Source: Chromohalobacter moromii (lineage in GTDB: Bacteria > Pseudomonadota > Gammaproteobacteria > Pseudomonadales > Halomonadaceae). From it: a stretch of DNA of 64,000 nt. Of this stretch, positions 37,886 through 46,693 are shown piece by piece; position 1 is the first letter of the stretch; each line of letters opens with the position of its first letter. Under the pieces are notes generated by a model. That model did no database searches and had not been told where the DNA came from. It saw nothing but the letters and a program-made list of their open reading frames with translations. A program made the translations under genes and the position numbers. The DNA is taken from positions 310,001 to 374,000 of the forward strand of contig NZ_JAHXDI010000001.1 in NCBI RefSeq assembly GCF_023091865.1, given 5' to 3'.

Positions 37886-38095
37886 TCAGATGTCGCGTGG
37901 CGCGTTGTCCGAGGTTCCGAGATGGGCTTCCAAGTCGTCAAGCAGATGACGGTAGTCGGCGACGAGGCGGTCGTAACGCCCGAAGTCATGGTCGCATTTT
38001 TTGCAAAAAACATGATATTGCCCCTCGCGACCGGGAGGGAAACGCTTGGCGCGACTACCGCATTCAGGACAATCGGGACTGCTGGGTGCTTGCAT
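37886..38095 (-). CDS. Small zinc-ribbon protein
   Basis: This 69-residue protein has CPEC (residues 9-12) and CKKC (residues 31-34), a four-cysteine zinc ribbon, followed by a short helical segment DRLVADYRHLLDDLEAHL. AGGAG lies about 5 bases before the ATG, supporting a real gene. It stands between the ABM gene and radD, read away from radD. Function unknown; the motif suits nucleic-acid or protein contacts. Confidence 0.75.
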   Translation of the reverse strand: MQAPSSPDCPECGSRAKRFPPGREGQYHVFCKKCDHDFGRYDRLVADYRHLLDDLEAHLGTSDNAPRDI

Positions 38096-38262
38096 GGGGA
38101 CTCCTGGTTGGAAACATTAATGCGATACGGGGTGATCGTTGTCATCTGTGCCTCACTCATGAGGTCGGGGCGCGGGGTAGCGAGATCAAGGTCCGTATTG
38201 CCATCTGGCCGATCTTGTCGCCGGTGGTAGGATGCGCTTTTTGATTCGATTGGAAGTTTGCC

Positions 38263-40077
38263 ATGAGCGCGCCCTCGCTTCGTCCTTATCAGCACCAGGC
38301 CGTGTCCCGGGTCGTCGAGCACTTTCGCGAGAGCGACGACCCGGCCGTGGTGGTGTTACCGACCGGGAGTGGCAAGTCGTTGGTGATCGCCGAGTTGGCG
38401 CGTCTGGCACGCGGCCGGGTCCTCGTGCTGGCCCACGTGCGCGAGCTGGTCGAGCAGAACCATGCCAAGTACCTAGCTTACGGCCTGGAGGCGGATTTAT
38501 TCAGCGCTGGCTTAGGGCGTAAGGAGAGCGAGCGTCAGGTGGTCTTCGGCTCGGTGCAGTCCGTCGTCAATAGCCTGGCGCGTTTCGAGGCACACGACGA
38601 GTGGGGGGCATTCACGCTGCTGGTCATCGACGAATGTCACCGCATTCCCCCGCCTGCCAGTGACGACGCCCGCCAGAGCAAGGCGCCGTCGAGCTATCAT
38701 CGCGTGATCGCGCATCTGCGCAAGCACAATCCGCGTCTCAAGGTGCTGGGGCTGACCGCGACGCCGTATCGCCTGGGGCAAGGCTTCATTTATCACCGCC
38801 ATCATCATGGCATGGTGCGTGGCGAGGCCGAGAGTTTCTTCCAGGATTGTGTGTTCGAGCAGCCGCTGCGGCTGATGGTCAAGCAGGGCTATCTGGTCGC
38901 GCCCAAGCGCGTGGATGCAGCGCTCTACGCCGAGGATGGTCGGCAGACTCGTTACGATTTCTCGCGCCTGGTGCCAGGACGCGATGGCGGCTTCGAGGAA
39001 GCCGAGTTGAATCGCGTCGTTCAGGGGCATCGAGCGACGCCGGGTATCATCGCCGAGGTCGTCGAGCAGGCGCGCGAGCGGTGTGGCGTGATGATCTTCG
39101 CGGCCACCGTGACTCACGCCGAGGAAATCGTCGGTTACCTGCCGGCCGAGCAGGCGGCGTTGATCGTCGGCTCGACGCCCACGAAGGAGCGCGAGCGCTT
39201 GATTGCGGCCTTCAAAGCGCGCGATATCAAGTATCTCGTCAACGTGGCGGTGCTGACCACTGGGTTCGACGCGCCGCACGTGGATTTGATCGCCATCCTG
39301 CGACCTACGGAGTCCGTCAGCCTGTATCAACAGATCGTCGGGCGCGGGTTGCGCTTGTCGCCTGGCAAGGAAGACTGTCTGATCCTCGATTACGCGGGCA
39401 ATCCCTGGGGTTTATACGCGCCGGAAGTCGGCGAGCCGCGCCCCGATTCAGACGCTGAACCGGTTCAGGTGGAATGCCCGGCGTGCGGGCACGCCAATCT
39501 GTTCTGGGGCAAGCGTGATGGCGATCTGGTCATCGAGCATCACGGCCGCCGCTGTCAAGGCCTGGTGGAAGATGCGGACGGCCATCGCCATCAGTGCGAC
39601 TTTCGCTATCGCTTCAAGGTCTGCGATCAGTGCGGCGCGGAAAACGACATCGCCGCGCGGGCTTGCCATCAATGCGGTGAGCGCATGGTCGATCCCGATG
39701 ACAAACTCAAGGCGGCCCTAAGACTCAAGGAGGCAAAGGTGCTGCGCGTGTCGGGCATGCAGCTGCAATCGGTGCTCAACGGTCGGGGGCTGCCACGCTT
39801 GAAGGTGACCTATCACGATGAGGACGGCGCCACGCTCGATGAATGGTTTGCGCTGGAAACGCCTGTGCAGCGTCGCGCCTTCACGCTGGCGTTCTTGCGC
39901 TACCACCTGCGTGCACCGGGCAGCGATTGGCAGCCACGCTCGGCGGATGAGGTCATCGCCGACGAGCATCGACTCAAGGCCCCGGATTTCGTCGTAGGAC
40001 GCAAGGTCGGGCGTTACTGGCAGATTCGCGACAAGCTTTTCGACTACGCGGGGCGCTATCGCAAAGCCGATGGGTGA
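38263..40077 (+). CDS. radD: DEAD/DEAH-family helicase, RadD-like
   Basis: This 604-residue superfamily-2 protein has motif I PTGSGKS at residue about 33, DECH in [31 protein letters not shown] and a C-terminal helicase half ([37 protein letters not shown]). A multi-cysteine zinc-finger region ([34 protein letters not shown]) follows. This is the RadD/YejH layout; RadD helps repair double-strand breaks and stimulates RecA-mediated exchange. It stands alone upstream of the pqq operon. Confidence 0.92.
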   Translation: MSAPSLRPYQHQAVSRVVEHFRESDDPAVVVLPTGSGKSLVIAELARLARGRVLVLAHVRELVEQNHAKYLAYGLEADLFSAGLGRKESERQVVFGSVQSVVNSLARFEAHDEWGAFTLLVIDECHRIPPPASDDARQSKAPSSYHRVIAHLRKHNPRLKVLGLTATPYRLGQGFIYHRHHHGMVRGEAESFFQDCVFEQPLRLMVKQGYLVAPKRVDAALYAEDGRQTRYDFSRLVPGRDGGFEEAELNRVVQGHRATPGIIAEVVEQARERCGVMIFAATVTHAEEIVGYLPAEQAALIVGSTPTKERERLIAAFKARDIKYLVNVAVLTTGFDAPHVDLIAILRPTESVSLYQQIVGRGLRLSPGKEDCLILDYAGNPWGLYAPEVGEPRPDSDAEPVQVECPACGHANLFWGKRDGDLVIEHHGRRCQGLVEDADGHRHQCDFRYRFKVCDQCGAENDIAARACHQCGERMVDPDDKLKAALRLKEAKVLRVSGMQLQSVLNGRGLPRLKVTYHDEDGATLDEWFALETPVQRRAFTLAFLRYHLRAPGSDWQPRSADEVIADEHRLKAPDFVVGRKVGRYWQIRDKLFDYAGRYRKADG

Positions 40078-40099
40078 TGGTCACCAATATGCGCATTCT

Positions 40100-40129
40100 T
40101 TGTAATTGCTAATGCGATAGTGCTATCAA
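40100..40129 (+). promoter_or_regulatory. Candidate promoter and palindromes of the pqq operon
   Basis: TTGTAA (40100-40105) and TATCAA (40124-40129) are 18 bp apart. The region overlaps two symmetric elements: CGCATT-N13-AATGCG (40092-40116) and GATAG-TG-CTATC (40116-40127). Either may be an operator. The match to consensus is moderate. Confidence 0.4.
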
Positions 40130-40171
40130 GGGGTTATGATGAGAAGGCAAACCCACTAGCGGAGAAACGAC

Positions 40172-40249
40172 ATGACTTGGACCACTCCGGCAGTCAAAGA
40201 GATCTGCATCGCGCTGGAAATCAACGATTACATGCCCGCCGAATTCTGA
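40172..40249 (+). CDS. pqqA: PQQ precursor peptide PqqA
   Basis: This 25-residue peptide is the ribosomal precursor of pyrroloquinoline quinone. It starts MTWTTPAVKEICIALE and carries the two residues that become PQQ at the expected places: Glu16 and Tyr20 with three residues between. Five residues follow Tyr20. GGAG lies about 8 bases upstream of the ATG. It is directly followed by pqqB after 7 bp. PqqD presents it to the radical SAM enzyme PqqE, which links Glu16 to Tyr20. Confidence 0.95.
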   Translation: MTWTTPAVKEICIALEINDYMPAEF

Positions 40250-40256
40250 GGCGGCT

Positions 40257-41156
40257 TTGTATATTCGTGTACTCGGGGCGGCCGCCGGTGGCGGTCTGCC
40301 CCAATGGAATTGCCGTTGTGAAGTATGCCGGCTGGCATGGGCGGGCGACCCGCGCGTCACGCCGCGAACCCAATCCTCCATTGCCGTTAGTGCCGATGGT
40401 CGCTCGTGGGCCCTGATCAATTGCGCACCTGAAGTGCTGACCCAGATACGCCGAACGCCCGCGCTGTTTCCCCAGCAGGGACAACGCCACACCCCGATTG
40501 CTTCGGTATTGCTGACCAACGGCGACGTCGACCATGTCGGTGGTTTGTTGAGCTTGCGTGAAAGTTCGCCCTACCGATTGTATGCCACGGCGGAGATCCA
40601 GGCCGTGTTGCGTGACAGCCCGATTTTCAATGTGCTCAATCCGGATTACGTCGAGCGTGTCTCGGTGGCGCTGGAGCAGCCCCTGACGCTTGCCGAGGGG
40701 CTCGAGGCGCGCATGTTTGCGGTGCCGGGCAAGACGGCGTTGTATCTGGAAGGCGAGCAGGTAGACATTGGCGTGGAAGGAGAAGCGACCGTGGGCATCG
40801 AGTTCCGCGCCGCGGGTCGCCGTACGTATTACATTCCCGGTTGCGCCGCGCTGAACGAACGCCTAGCGGCACGTCTCGAGGGCGCCGATCTGGTGCTGTT
40901 CGACGGTACGCTGTGGCGTGATGACGAGATGATTCGCGCCGGTGTCGGCCACAAGACGGGGAGCCGCATGGGGCACATGTCGATGTCCGGCGAGACGGGC
41001 AGTATGGCCGCGTTGTCGTCGCTGAACATCGGGCGGCGTGTCTTCGTTCATATCAACAACACCAATCCGGTCTTGATCGACGATTCCTCGGAGCGCCGGG
41101 AGGCCACGCGTCACGGGTGGGAGATCGCCCACGATGGCATGGAACTGGAATGCTGA
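40257..41156 (+). CDS. pqqB: PQQ biosynthesis protein PqqB
   Basis: This 299-residue metallo-beta-lactamase-fold protein starts at a TTG. The N-terminus (M)YIRVLGAAAGGGLPQWNCRCEVCR fits PqqB exactly, and no in-frame ATG is suitable. GAGG lies 5 bases before the TTG. Other landmarks are LLTNGDVDHVGGLLSLRE and DGTLWRDDEM. PqqB hydroxylates the tyrosine-derived part of the excised Glu-Tyr intermediate. The TTG start just after pqqA probably keeps PqqB well below the precursor peptide in amount (inference). Confidence 0.95.
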   Translation: MYIRVLGAAAGGGLPQWNCRCEVCRLAWAGDPRVTPRTQSSIAVSADGRSWALINCAPEVLTQIRRTPALFPQQGQRHTPIASVLLTNGDVDHVGGLLSLRESSPYRLYATAEIQAVLRDSPIFNVLNPDYVERVSVALEQPLTLAEGLEARMFAVPGKTALYLEGEQVDIGVEGEATVGIEFRAAGRRTYYIPGCAALNERLAARLEGADLVLFDGTLWRDDEMIRAGVGHKTGSRMGHMSMSGETGSMAALSSLNIGRRVFVHINNTNPVLIDDSSERREATRHGWEIAHDGMELEC

Positions 41157-41923
41157 TGAGTGATATTGAAACCCCGATCCACGAGGCGCTGAACGCGGAC
41201 GCACTGGAAGCACGTTTACGAGCGATCGGCGAGCAGCGTTACCATCATCGCCATCCCTTTCAGCTCATGCTGCAAAACGGCGAACTGAATCGCCGCCAGG
41301 TACGGGCCTGGGCGCTCAACCGCTATTACTACCAGTCGATGATTCCGCTCAAGGACGCTTCGCTGATCGCGCGCCTCGACGACCCGGCGCTGCGCCGCGA
41401 GTGGCGCGCCCGGCTGGTGGATCACGACGGTGAAGCCGAGGGCGAGGGCGGTATCGCGCGCTGGCTGAAGCTCACCGACGGGCTGGGGTTGGATCGCGAG
41501 ATGGTGGTCTCGACCCGGCGGATTCTGCCGGCCACGCGCTTTGCGGTGGAGGCCTATCTGCATTTCGTGCGCGAGCGCAGCGTGCTGGAAGCCATCGCCT
41601 CGTCGCTGACCGAGCTGTTTTCGCCCTTGGTGATCGGCCAGCGGGTCAGCGGCATGCTCGAGCACTACGATTTCGTTTCCGCCGAGACGCTGGCCTATTT
41701 CGAACCGCGTTTGACCCAGGCGCCGCGGGATGCGGAGATGGCGCTCGATTACGTCAAGCGCCATGCCGAACGTCCGGATCAGCAGCAGGCGGTGCTTGAG
41801 GCATTGATATTCAAATGCCAGGTGCTATGGACCCAACTGGATGCCTTGCATCACGCCTATGTCGCACCCGGTCATGTGCCGCCCGGGGCCTGGGATGGCG
41901 AAGTGCAAACAGGGACGTTATGA
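41156..41923 (+). CDS. pqqC: Pyrroloquinoline-quinone synthase PqqC
   Basis: This 255-residue, all-helical cofactor-free oxidase performs the last ring closure and oxidation to PQQ. Landmarks are HHRHPFQLMLQNGELNRRQVRAWALNRYYYQSMIPLKD and LVDHDGEAEGEGGIARWLKL. The ATG overlaps the pqqB stop by one base (TGATG). It overlaps pqqD by 4 bp. Confidence 0.96.
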   Translation: MSDIETPIHEALNADALEARLRAIGEQRYHHRHPFQLMLQNGELNRRQVRAWALNRYYYQSMIPLKDASLIARLDDPALRREWRARLVDHDGEAEGEGGIARWLKLTDGLGLDREMVVSTRRILPATRFAVEAYLHFVRERSVLEAIASSLTELFSPLVIGQRVSGMLEHYDFVSAETLAYFEPRLTQAPRDAEMALDYVKRHAERPDQQQAVLEALIFKCQVLWTQLDALHHAYVAPGHVPPGAWDGEVQTGTL

Positions 41924-42201
41924 CGACAATTCAGGAAAGCGACATCGTGCGCCTACCGCGCGGCGTCAGGCTACGCGAAGATAAACGGCGGGGCGGCTGG
42001 GTACTGCTGGCCCCTGAGCGCGTCTTCCAGCTCGATGGCATCGCGCAGGCCGTGGTCGGTCATGTGGACGGCGAGCGCAGCGTCGGCGCGATCATCGATG
42101 GGCTGTGCGAGACCTATCAGGCGCCGCGCGAGCGTATCGCCGAGGACGTGACGGCCATGTTCGCTGGGTTGGTCGAGAAACGTGTCCTGGAGGTTGCATG
42201 A
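41920..42201 (+). CDS. pqqD: PQQ peptide chaperone PqqD
   Basis: This 93-residue RRE-fold protein binds PqqA and delivers it to PqqE. Landmarks are [45 protein letters not shown]. It overlaps both pqqC and pqqE by 4 bp (ATGA), so the operon is tightly coupled. It is a separate protein, not fused to PqqC or PqqE. Confidence 0.95.
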   Translation: MTTIQESDIVRLPRGVRLREDKRRGGWVLLAPERVFQLDGIAQAVVGHVDGERSVGAIIDGLCETYQAPRERIAEDVTAMFAGLVEKRVLEVA

Positions 42202-43313
42202 CACATTCGCAGGCGCATGACGTGCAGCCGCCTATGGGGATGCTGGCGGAGTTGACGCACCGTTGCCCGCTGCAGTGCCCGTACTGCTCTAATCCCGTGG
42301 CGCTGGAGCGCCGCCGCCAAGAGCTGGATACCGCGACCTGGCAGCGCGTCTTCGCCGAAGCCGCCGAGCTTGGCGTGCTGCAGGTCCATCTCTCGGGCGG
42401 CGAGCCTGCGCTGCGTCCCGACTTGCCCGAGCTGGTGACGGCCTGCGTGGACGCGGGCTTGTATTCCAACCTGATTACCGCCGGCGTCAACATCGACCGT
42501 GTCCGGTTGGAGACCCTGGCGGACGCGGGCCTCGATCACGTTCAACTGTCGTTTCAGGGCGCGACGCCCGAGGTGACCGATCACGTCGCCAACATGACCG
42601 GCGCCCATGCGCGCAAGCGTGCCTTCGCCGCCGAGGTGACGGACGTCGGGCTGCCATTGACGTTGAACGCGGTGATCCACCGCGCCAACCTGCATCAGAT
42701 CGATGAGTTCGTGGATCTGGCCGTAGAATTAGGTGCGCGGCGGCTGGAGATTGCCCATGCGCAGTACTATGGTTGGGCGCTGGTCAATCGCGCGGCCCTG
42801 ATGCCGAGTCGCGAGCAGGTCATGGAAGCTGTCGAGCGAGTGGAGGCCGCGCGTGAGCGCCTGCAAGGGCGCCTGGTCATCGATGCCGTGGTCCCGGATT
42901 ACCATGCGCGGCTGCCCAAGCCCTGCATGAATGGCTGGGGACGCCAGTCCCTCAACGTGACGCCCTCGGGCAAGGTGCTGCCGTGCCATGCGGCGGAGAC
43001 GATTCCGCATCTGGAGTTCTGGAATGTCGCGGATCATGGGCTGCGGGAAATCTGGTACGACAGCCCGGCCTTCAACGCCTATCGCGGTACGGATTGGATG
43101 CCCGAGACTTGCCAGAGCTGCGAGCGCAAGGAAATCGACTGGGGCGGCTGCCGTTGTCAGGCGCTGATGCTCACCGGCGATGCAACACAGATGGACCCGG
43201 TGTGCGAAAAGTCTCCGTATCACGACGAGGTCCAAACCTTGGCGGTGCGCGATGCCTCGGGTGCGTCCGAGTTCACTTATCGGCGCTTTGCGCGGACGAC
43301 CGAGAGCGCCTGA
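42198..43313 (+). CDS. pqqE: PqqA peptide cyclase PqqE (radical SAM)
   Basis: This 371-residue radical SAM/SPASM enzyme has the SAM [4Fe-4S] motif CPLQCPYC near residue 24 and the glycine-rich [15 protein letters not shown]-terminal auxiliary-cluster cysteines occur in [18 protein letters not shown] and [10 protein letters not shown]. It forms the carbon-carbon bond between Glu16 and Tyr20 of PqqA. GGAGG lies before the start. It ends the operon; no pqqF/pqqG protease gene and no PQQ-dependent dehydrogenase are in this window. Confidence 0.96.
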   Translation: MTHSQAHDVQPPMGMLAELTHRCPLQCPYCSNPVALERRRQELDTATWQRVFAEAAELGVLQVHLSGGEPALRPDLPELVTACVDAGLYSNLITAGVNIDRVRLETLADAGLDHVQLSFQGATPEVTDHVANMTGAHARKRAFAAEVTDVGLPLTLNAVIHRANLHQIDEFVDLAVELGARRLEIAHAQYYGWALVNRAALMPSREQVMEAVERVEAARERLQGRLVIDAVVPDYHARLPKPCMNGWGRQSLNVTPSGKVLPCHAAETIPHLEFWNVADHGLREIWYDSPAFNAYRGTDWMPETCQSCERKEIDWGGCRCQALMLTGDATQMDPVCEKSPYHDEVQTLAVRDASGASEFTYRRFARTTESA

Positions 43314-43427
43314 CGGCCCATCGACACGTCTTGCATGACGCGGGCGTGTTCGCCTCCCAGCAGCCTTGCTACACTGCGCGTTTGTCGAAGGTCGCGCCGT
43401 GAGGCGCAATCGAGGAGAGCGTCACGC

Positions 43428-44339
43428 GTGAGTGATACCGCCGAGCCCGTCAGTGCCGATACCGCCTTGGCCGCGTCCCAAGCGGCGGTATTGGCGCGCC
43501 TGCACGATCAGCCCATCACCGAGCTGCCGGAAGATCTCTACATTCCGCCCGAGGCGTTGCGTGTCTTTCTCGAAACCTTCGAAGGGCCGCTCGATTTATT
43601 GCTGTACCTGATCCGGCGTCAGAACCTCGATATCCTGGGTATCGACGTAGCGGCGATCACGCATCAGTACATCGAATACGTCGAGCTGATGCGTGCGCTG
43701 GAGATCGACCTGGCCGGCGAGTATTTGCTGATGGCGGCGATGCTGGCGGAGATCAAGTCGCGCACGTTGTTACCGCGTCCACCCAAGGGGGAGGACGAAG
43801 ACGCCGAAGACCCGCGCGCCGAACTGATCCGCCGCTTGCAGGAATACGAGCAGTTGAAGCTGGCCGCCGAGGGATTGGATGAATTGCCGCGCGAAGGGCG
43901 TGATTGGGTAACGGCGCAGGCTGCACTGCCCACGCTCGAGACCCGAGTGGTTCACCCCCAGGTCGAGCTGGATGAGCTTCTGCACGCCCTGTCGGGACTG
44001 CTCAAGCGGGCCGAGTTTCAGCAGTCTCACCAGATCAGCCGCGAGGTACTATCCACCCGCGAGCGTATGCTACGTGTCATGGAACAGTTGGACGGCCAAC
44101 GTTATACCCCGTTCGAGGCGTTGTTCACGCTCGAGGAGGGGCGCGCGGGCGTGGTGGTGACTTTCATGGCGATTCTCGAGCTGGCCAAAGAGGCGATGAT
44201 CGAGATCGCGCAGAACGCGCCGCTGTCGCCGATTCATGTGCGTGCCCGGCTGGTGGCTGAAGCGGTCGACGACAGCCCCGCGACGGACGATGACGATGGC
44301 GGAGAAAGCGCCTTCGCCAATGCCGAAGAGGAACCCTGA
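43428..44339 (+). CDS. scpA: Segregation and condensation protein A
   Basis: This protein of about 303 residues is the kleisin subunit of the Smc-ScpAB condensin. Landmarks are FEGPLDLLLYLIRRQNLDILGIDVAAITHQYIEYVELM and MAAMLAEIKSRTLLPRP. The likely start is GTG at 43428 (VSDTAEPV) with GAGGAG upstream; the longer ATG frame adds an Arg/Ser-rich leader. It overlaps scpB by one base. The pqqE stop lies 114 bp before, so a separate promoter is expected. Confidence 0.93.
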   Translation: MSDTAEPVSADTALAASQAAVLARLHDQPITELPEDLYIPPEALRVFLETFEGPLDLLLYLIRRQNLDILGIDVAAITHQYIEYVELMRALEIDLAGEYLLMAAMLAEIKSRTLLPRPPKGEDEDAEDPRAELIRRLQEYEQLKLAAEGLDELPREGRDWVTAQAALPTLETRVVHPQVELDELLHALSGLLKRAEFQQSHQISREVLSTRERMLRVMEQLDGQRYTPFEALFTLEEGRAGVVVTFMAILELAKEAMIEIAQNAPLSPIHVRARLVAEAVDDSPATDDDDGGESAFANAEEEP

Positions 44340-45250
44340 TGAACGAGGCGACGACGTCTCTCGACGAAGTCTGCGAAGCGGCGTTGTTGGCCGCCGGCGA
44401 ACCGCTGACTTCCGAACGCCTGGAGAGTCTGTTCGATGAGCGTGAGCGCCCATCGCGTGGTGAGCTGCGTGATGCCTTGGCGCGTCTCGGCGAGCGCCTC
44501 GAGCATAGCGCTCTGGAACTCATCGAGACCGCCTCGGGGTTTCAAGTCCGCATTCGTGCACGTTTTTCGCCTTGGATATCGCGGCTGTGGGATGAAAAGC
44601 CGCAGCGTTATTCGCGCGCGTTGCTGGAGACCTTGGCGCTGATCGCCTATCGTCAACCCGTCACCCGTGGCGATATCGAGGAAGTTCGCGGGGTCTCGGT
44701 GAGCAGCTCGATCATGCGTACCCTGACCGAGCGGGGATGGATTCGCGTCGTGGGACAGCGTGACGTGCCGGGGCGGCCCTCGGTTTACGCCACTACGCGT
44801 GCCTTTCTCGATGACTTCGGCCTCAAGACCCTCGATGCCCTGCCGCCGATGCATGAACTCAAGGAATTCGAGACGCGTTTCGAGGAGGCTCTGGGGCATG
44901 ATAAGGAGACGTTGGGGCCGGATGAGGTGGATAATCCATCGGCGCGTGACAGTCACGCCGACAACACCGAAAATACGACACCGGTAGAGGAGGCGTCGCA
45001 GACAGTGTCGCCATCCGAGGCCGAGCCAGACACGACAGATACGACGACGGCCGGGACGGCCGACGATCAGCACGCCGGGACGGCGTCCGAGCGGTCGGGA
45101 GTGAGTTTCGCCGAACTCGAAGCTCGCCTGGCCGAACGCGCCCGCCGACGGGAAGAGGAAGCCGGAGCATCGCCTGCTGAGGGTGACGCCAACACTTCCG
45201 ACGCGGCGGACGCGGAACATTCAACAGACGAGACAACGTTCGATTCATGA
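44339..45250 (+). CDS. scpB: Segregation and condensation protein B
   Basis: This 303-residue protein has two winged-helix domains in the first about 190 residues. Recognisable parts are [55 protein letters not shown] and [18 protein letters not shown]. The last about 100 residues are an acidic, Thr/Asp/Glu-rich low-complexity tail, common in halophiles. ScpB dimers bind ScpA within the condensin complex. Its start overlaps the scpA stop (TGATG) and its end overlaps rluB by 4 bp. Confidence 0.94.
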   Translation: MNEATTSLDEVCEAALLAAGEPLTSERLESLFDERERPSRGELRDALARLGERLEHSALELIETASGFQVRIRARFSPWISRLWDEKPQRYSRALLETLALIAYRQPVTRGDIEEVRGVSVSSSIMRTLTERGWIRVVGQRDVPGRPSVYATTRAFLDDFGLKTLDALPPMHELKEFETRFEEALGHDKETLGPDEVDNPSARDSHADNTENTTPVEEASQTVSPSEAEPDTTDTTTAGTADDQHAGTASERSGVSFAELEARLAERARRREEEAGASPAEGDANTSDAADAEHSTDETTFDS

Positions 45251-46107
45251 ACACGCCTACCGAAAAATTGCAGAAGGTACTGGCGCGCGCGGGCTTCGGC
45301 TCGCGTCGTGAGATGGAAACCGCCATCACCGACGGCCGCGTCAAGGTCAATGGCCAGGTCGCCACGCTGGGCGATCGCATCGAGACGCGTGACCGGGTCA
45401 CCCTCGACGAGCGCCCCGTCAACCTACGCGATGCCGAGGAAGTGCCGCGACGCGTCATCATGTACAACAAGCCCGAGGGCGAGTTGTGCACGCGACGCGA
45501 TCCCGAGGGACGTCGGACTGTCTTCGATCGCTTGCCGCGCCTCAAAGGAGAGCGTTGGATCGCCATTGGTCGCCTGGATATCAACACCAGTGGTCTGTTG
45601 CTATTTACCACTGACGGCGAACTCGCCAACCGTTTGATGCATCCTTCCACGCAGGTCGAGCGCGAATACGCGGTACGCGTGATGGGCGGCGTTCGCCCGG
45701 AAAACGTGACTGCCATGACCGAGGGGGTGATGCTCGAAGATGGTCCGGCGCGTTTCACCGATGTCCAGGAGTTTGGCGGCGAAGGCATCAATACGTGGTT
45801 CCACGTGGTGATTCTCGAAGGGCGAAATCGCGAGGTGCGCCGGCTCTGGGAGTCGCAAGAGCTCACTGTGAGCCGCCTCAAGCGCGTTCGTTACGGCAAT
45901 ATCTTCCTCGATAAACGCGCCAAGGCAGGTGAATGGGTCGAACTTTCACAGGAAGAGGTAGACGACTTGGCGCAATTGGCGGGCCTGTCGGCACGCAAGG
46001 TACCCGCGTTGACGCCCGACGAGAAGAACCGTTGGAGCCGCGATAAGAACAAGCGTCGCCCGGTCAATGCCATGCGCAAGCCGAAGAGCTCGCGGCGCTC
46101 GCGGTGA
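45247..46107 (+). CDS. rluB: 23S rRNA pseudouridine-2605 synthase
   Basis: This 286-residue protein has an N-terminal S4 RNA-binding domain ([22 protein letters not shown]) and an RsuA-type pseudouridine synthase domain with the catalytic Asp in [14 protein letters not shown]. The C-terminal tail is basic ([17 protein letters not shown]). scpA-scpB-rluB is a well-known conserved order. The start overlaps scpB by 4 bp. Confidence 0.95.
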   Translation: MNTPTEKLQKVLARAGFGSRREMETAITDGRVKVNGQVATLGDRIETRDRVTLDERPVNLRDAEEVPRRVIMYNKPEGELCTRRDPEGRRTVFDRLPRLKGERWIAIGRLDINTSGLLLFTTDGELANRLMHPSTQVEREYAVRVMGGVRPENVTAMTEGVMLEDGPARFTDVQEFGGEGINTWFHVVILEGRNREVRRLWESQELTVSRLKRVRYGNIFLDKRAKAGEWVELSQEEVDDLAQLAGLSARKVPALTPDEKNRWSRDKNKRRPVNAMRKPKSSRRSR

Positions 46108-46129
46108 GCGGCTTTTCAGCAAAAAAATC

Positions 46130-46158
46130 TTGTCAATGTCGAGTGTTATCAGTACTAT
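46130..46158 (+). promoter_or_regulatory. Sigma-70 promoter of the tRNA-Lys cluster
   Basis: TTGTCA (46130-46135) and TACTAT (46153-46158) are exactly 17 bp apart, followed by the GC-rich discriminator GTGCGCCC, as expected for stringently controlled stable-RNA promoters. The transcript would start near 46165, about 11 bp before the first tRNA. An A-run precedes the -35 box and may act as an UP-element. Confidence 0.8.
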
Positions 46159-46175
46159 GTGCGCCCTATCGGGAC

Positions 46176-46250
46176 GGGTCGTTAGCTCAGTGGTAGAGCA
46201 GTTGGCTTTTAACCAATTGGTCGTAGGTTCGAATCCTACACGACCCACCA
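46176..46250 (+). tRNA. tRNA-Lys (anticodon TTT), copy 1
   Basis: This 75-base gene has an encoded CCA end. The acceptor arms GGGTCGT/ACGACCC pair, the D-arm is TTAGCTCAGTGGTAGAGCA, the anticodon loop is CTTTTAA giving anticodon TTT, and the T-arm contains GGTTCGAATCC. Confidence 0.97.
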
Positions 46251-46305
46251 TTGTCCAGCGCCTCTGAATGGCGTGACGCAATGTACGTTTCGAAGACCCG
46301 GCGGC

Positions 46306-46380
46306 GGGTCGTTAGCTCAGTGGTAGAGCAGTTGGCTTTTAACCAATTGGTCGTAGGTTCGAATCCTACACGACCCACCA
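46306..46380 (+). tRNA. tRNA-Lys (anticodon TTT), copy 2
   Basis: Identical over all 75 bases to copy 1, including the CCA end. The 55-bp spacer before it is unrelated to the next spacer. No separate promoter is evident, so it is probably cut from one precursor. Confidence 0.97.
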
Positions 46381-46414
46381 TTGCCGCCGAAAACTGTCTG
46401 AATGGGCAGGTTAT

Positions 46415-46489
46415 GGGTCGTTAGCTCAGTGGTAGAGCAGTTGGCTTTTAACCAATTGGTCGTAGGTTCGAATCCTACACGACCCACCA
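46415..46489 (+). tRNA. tRNA-Lys (anticodon TTT), copy 3
   Basis: Identical to the other two copies and separated from copy 2 by 34 bp. It is followed within 7 bp by the terminator stem that closes the cluster. Confidence 0.97.
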
Positions 46490-46495
46490 GCATTC

Positions 46496-46524
46496 AACCC
46501 CGTCTCGCATGAGGCGGGGTTTTT
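46496..46524 (+). terminator. Intrinsic terminator of the tRNA-Lys cluster
   Basis: A 9-bp stem with one G-U pair (46498-46506 with 46511-46519) has loop GCAT and is followed by TTTTT. Confidence 0.9.
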
Positions 46525-46693
46525 GCGTTCTGGTGCCATGCGCCGGTGGCGATGTTCGTGTGAACACGATGCTGGCGAGCCGACATCGACGGGCAGTATC
46601 ATGAAACCGGGTGCGGTGCGTCCGCGAAGAGATCGCGGCGCTACGCTTCTCGTTATGCAGGGGGAGTCCCTGCCAGTCACAGTGGTAGACACG

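Noticed and set aside
46187-46381. Small minus-strand open frames with [18 protein letters not shown]-type peptide
   Set aside because: These are translations of the tRNA-Lys genes in antisense, a well-known false annotation.
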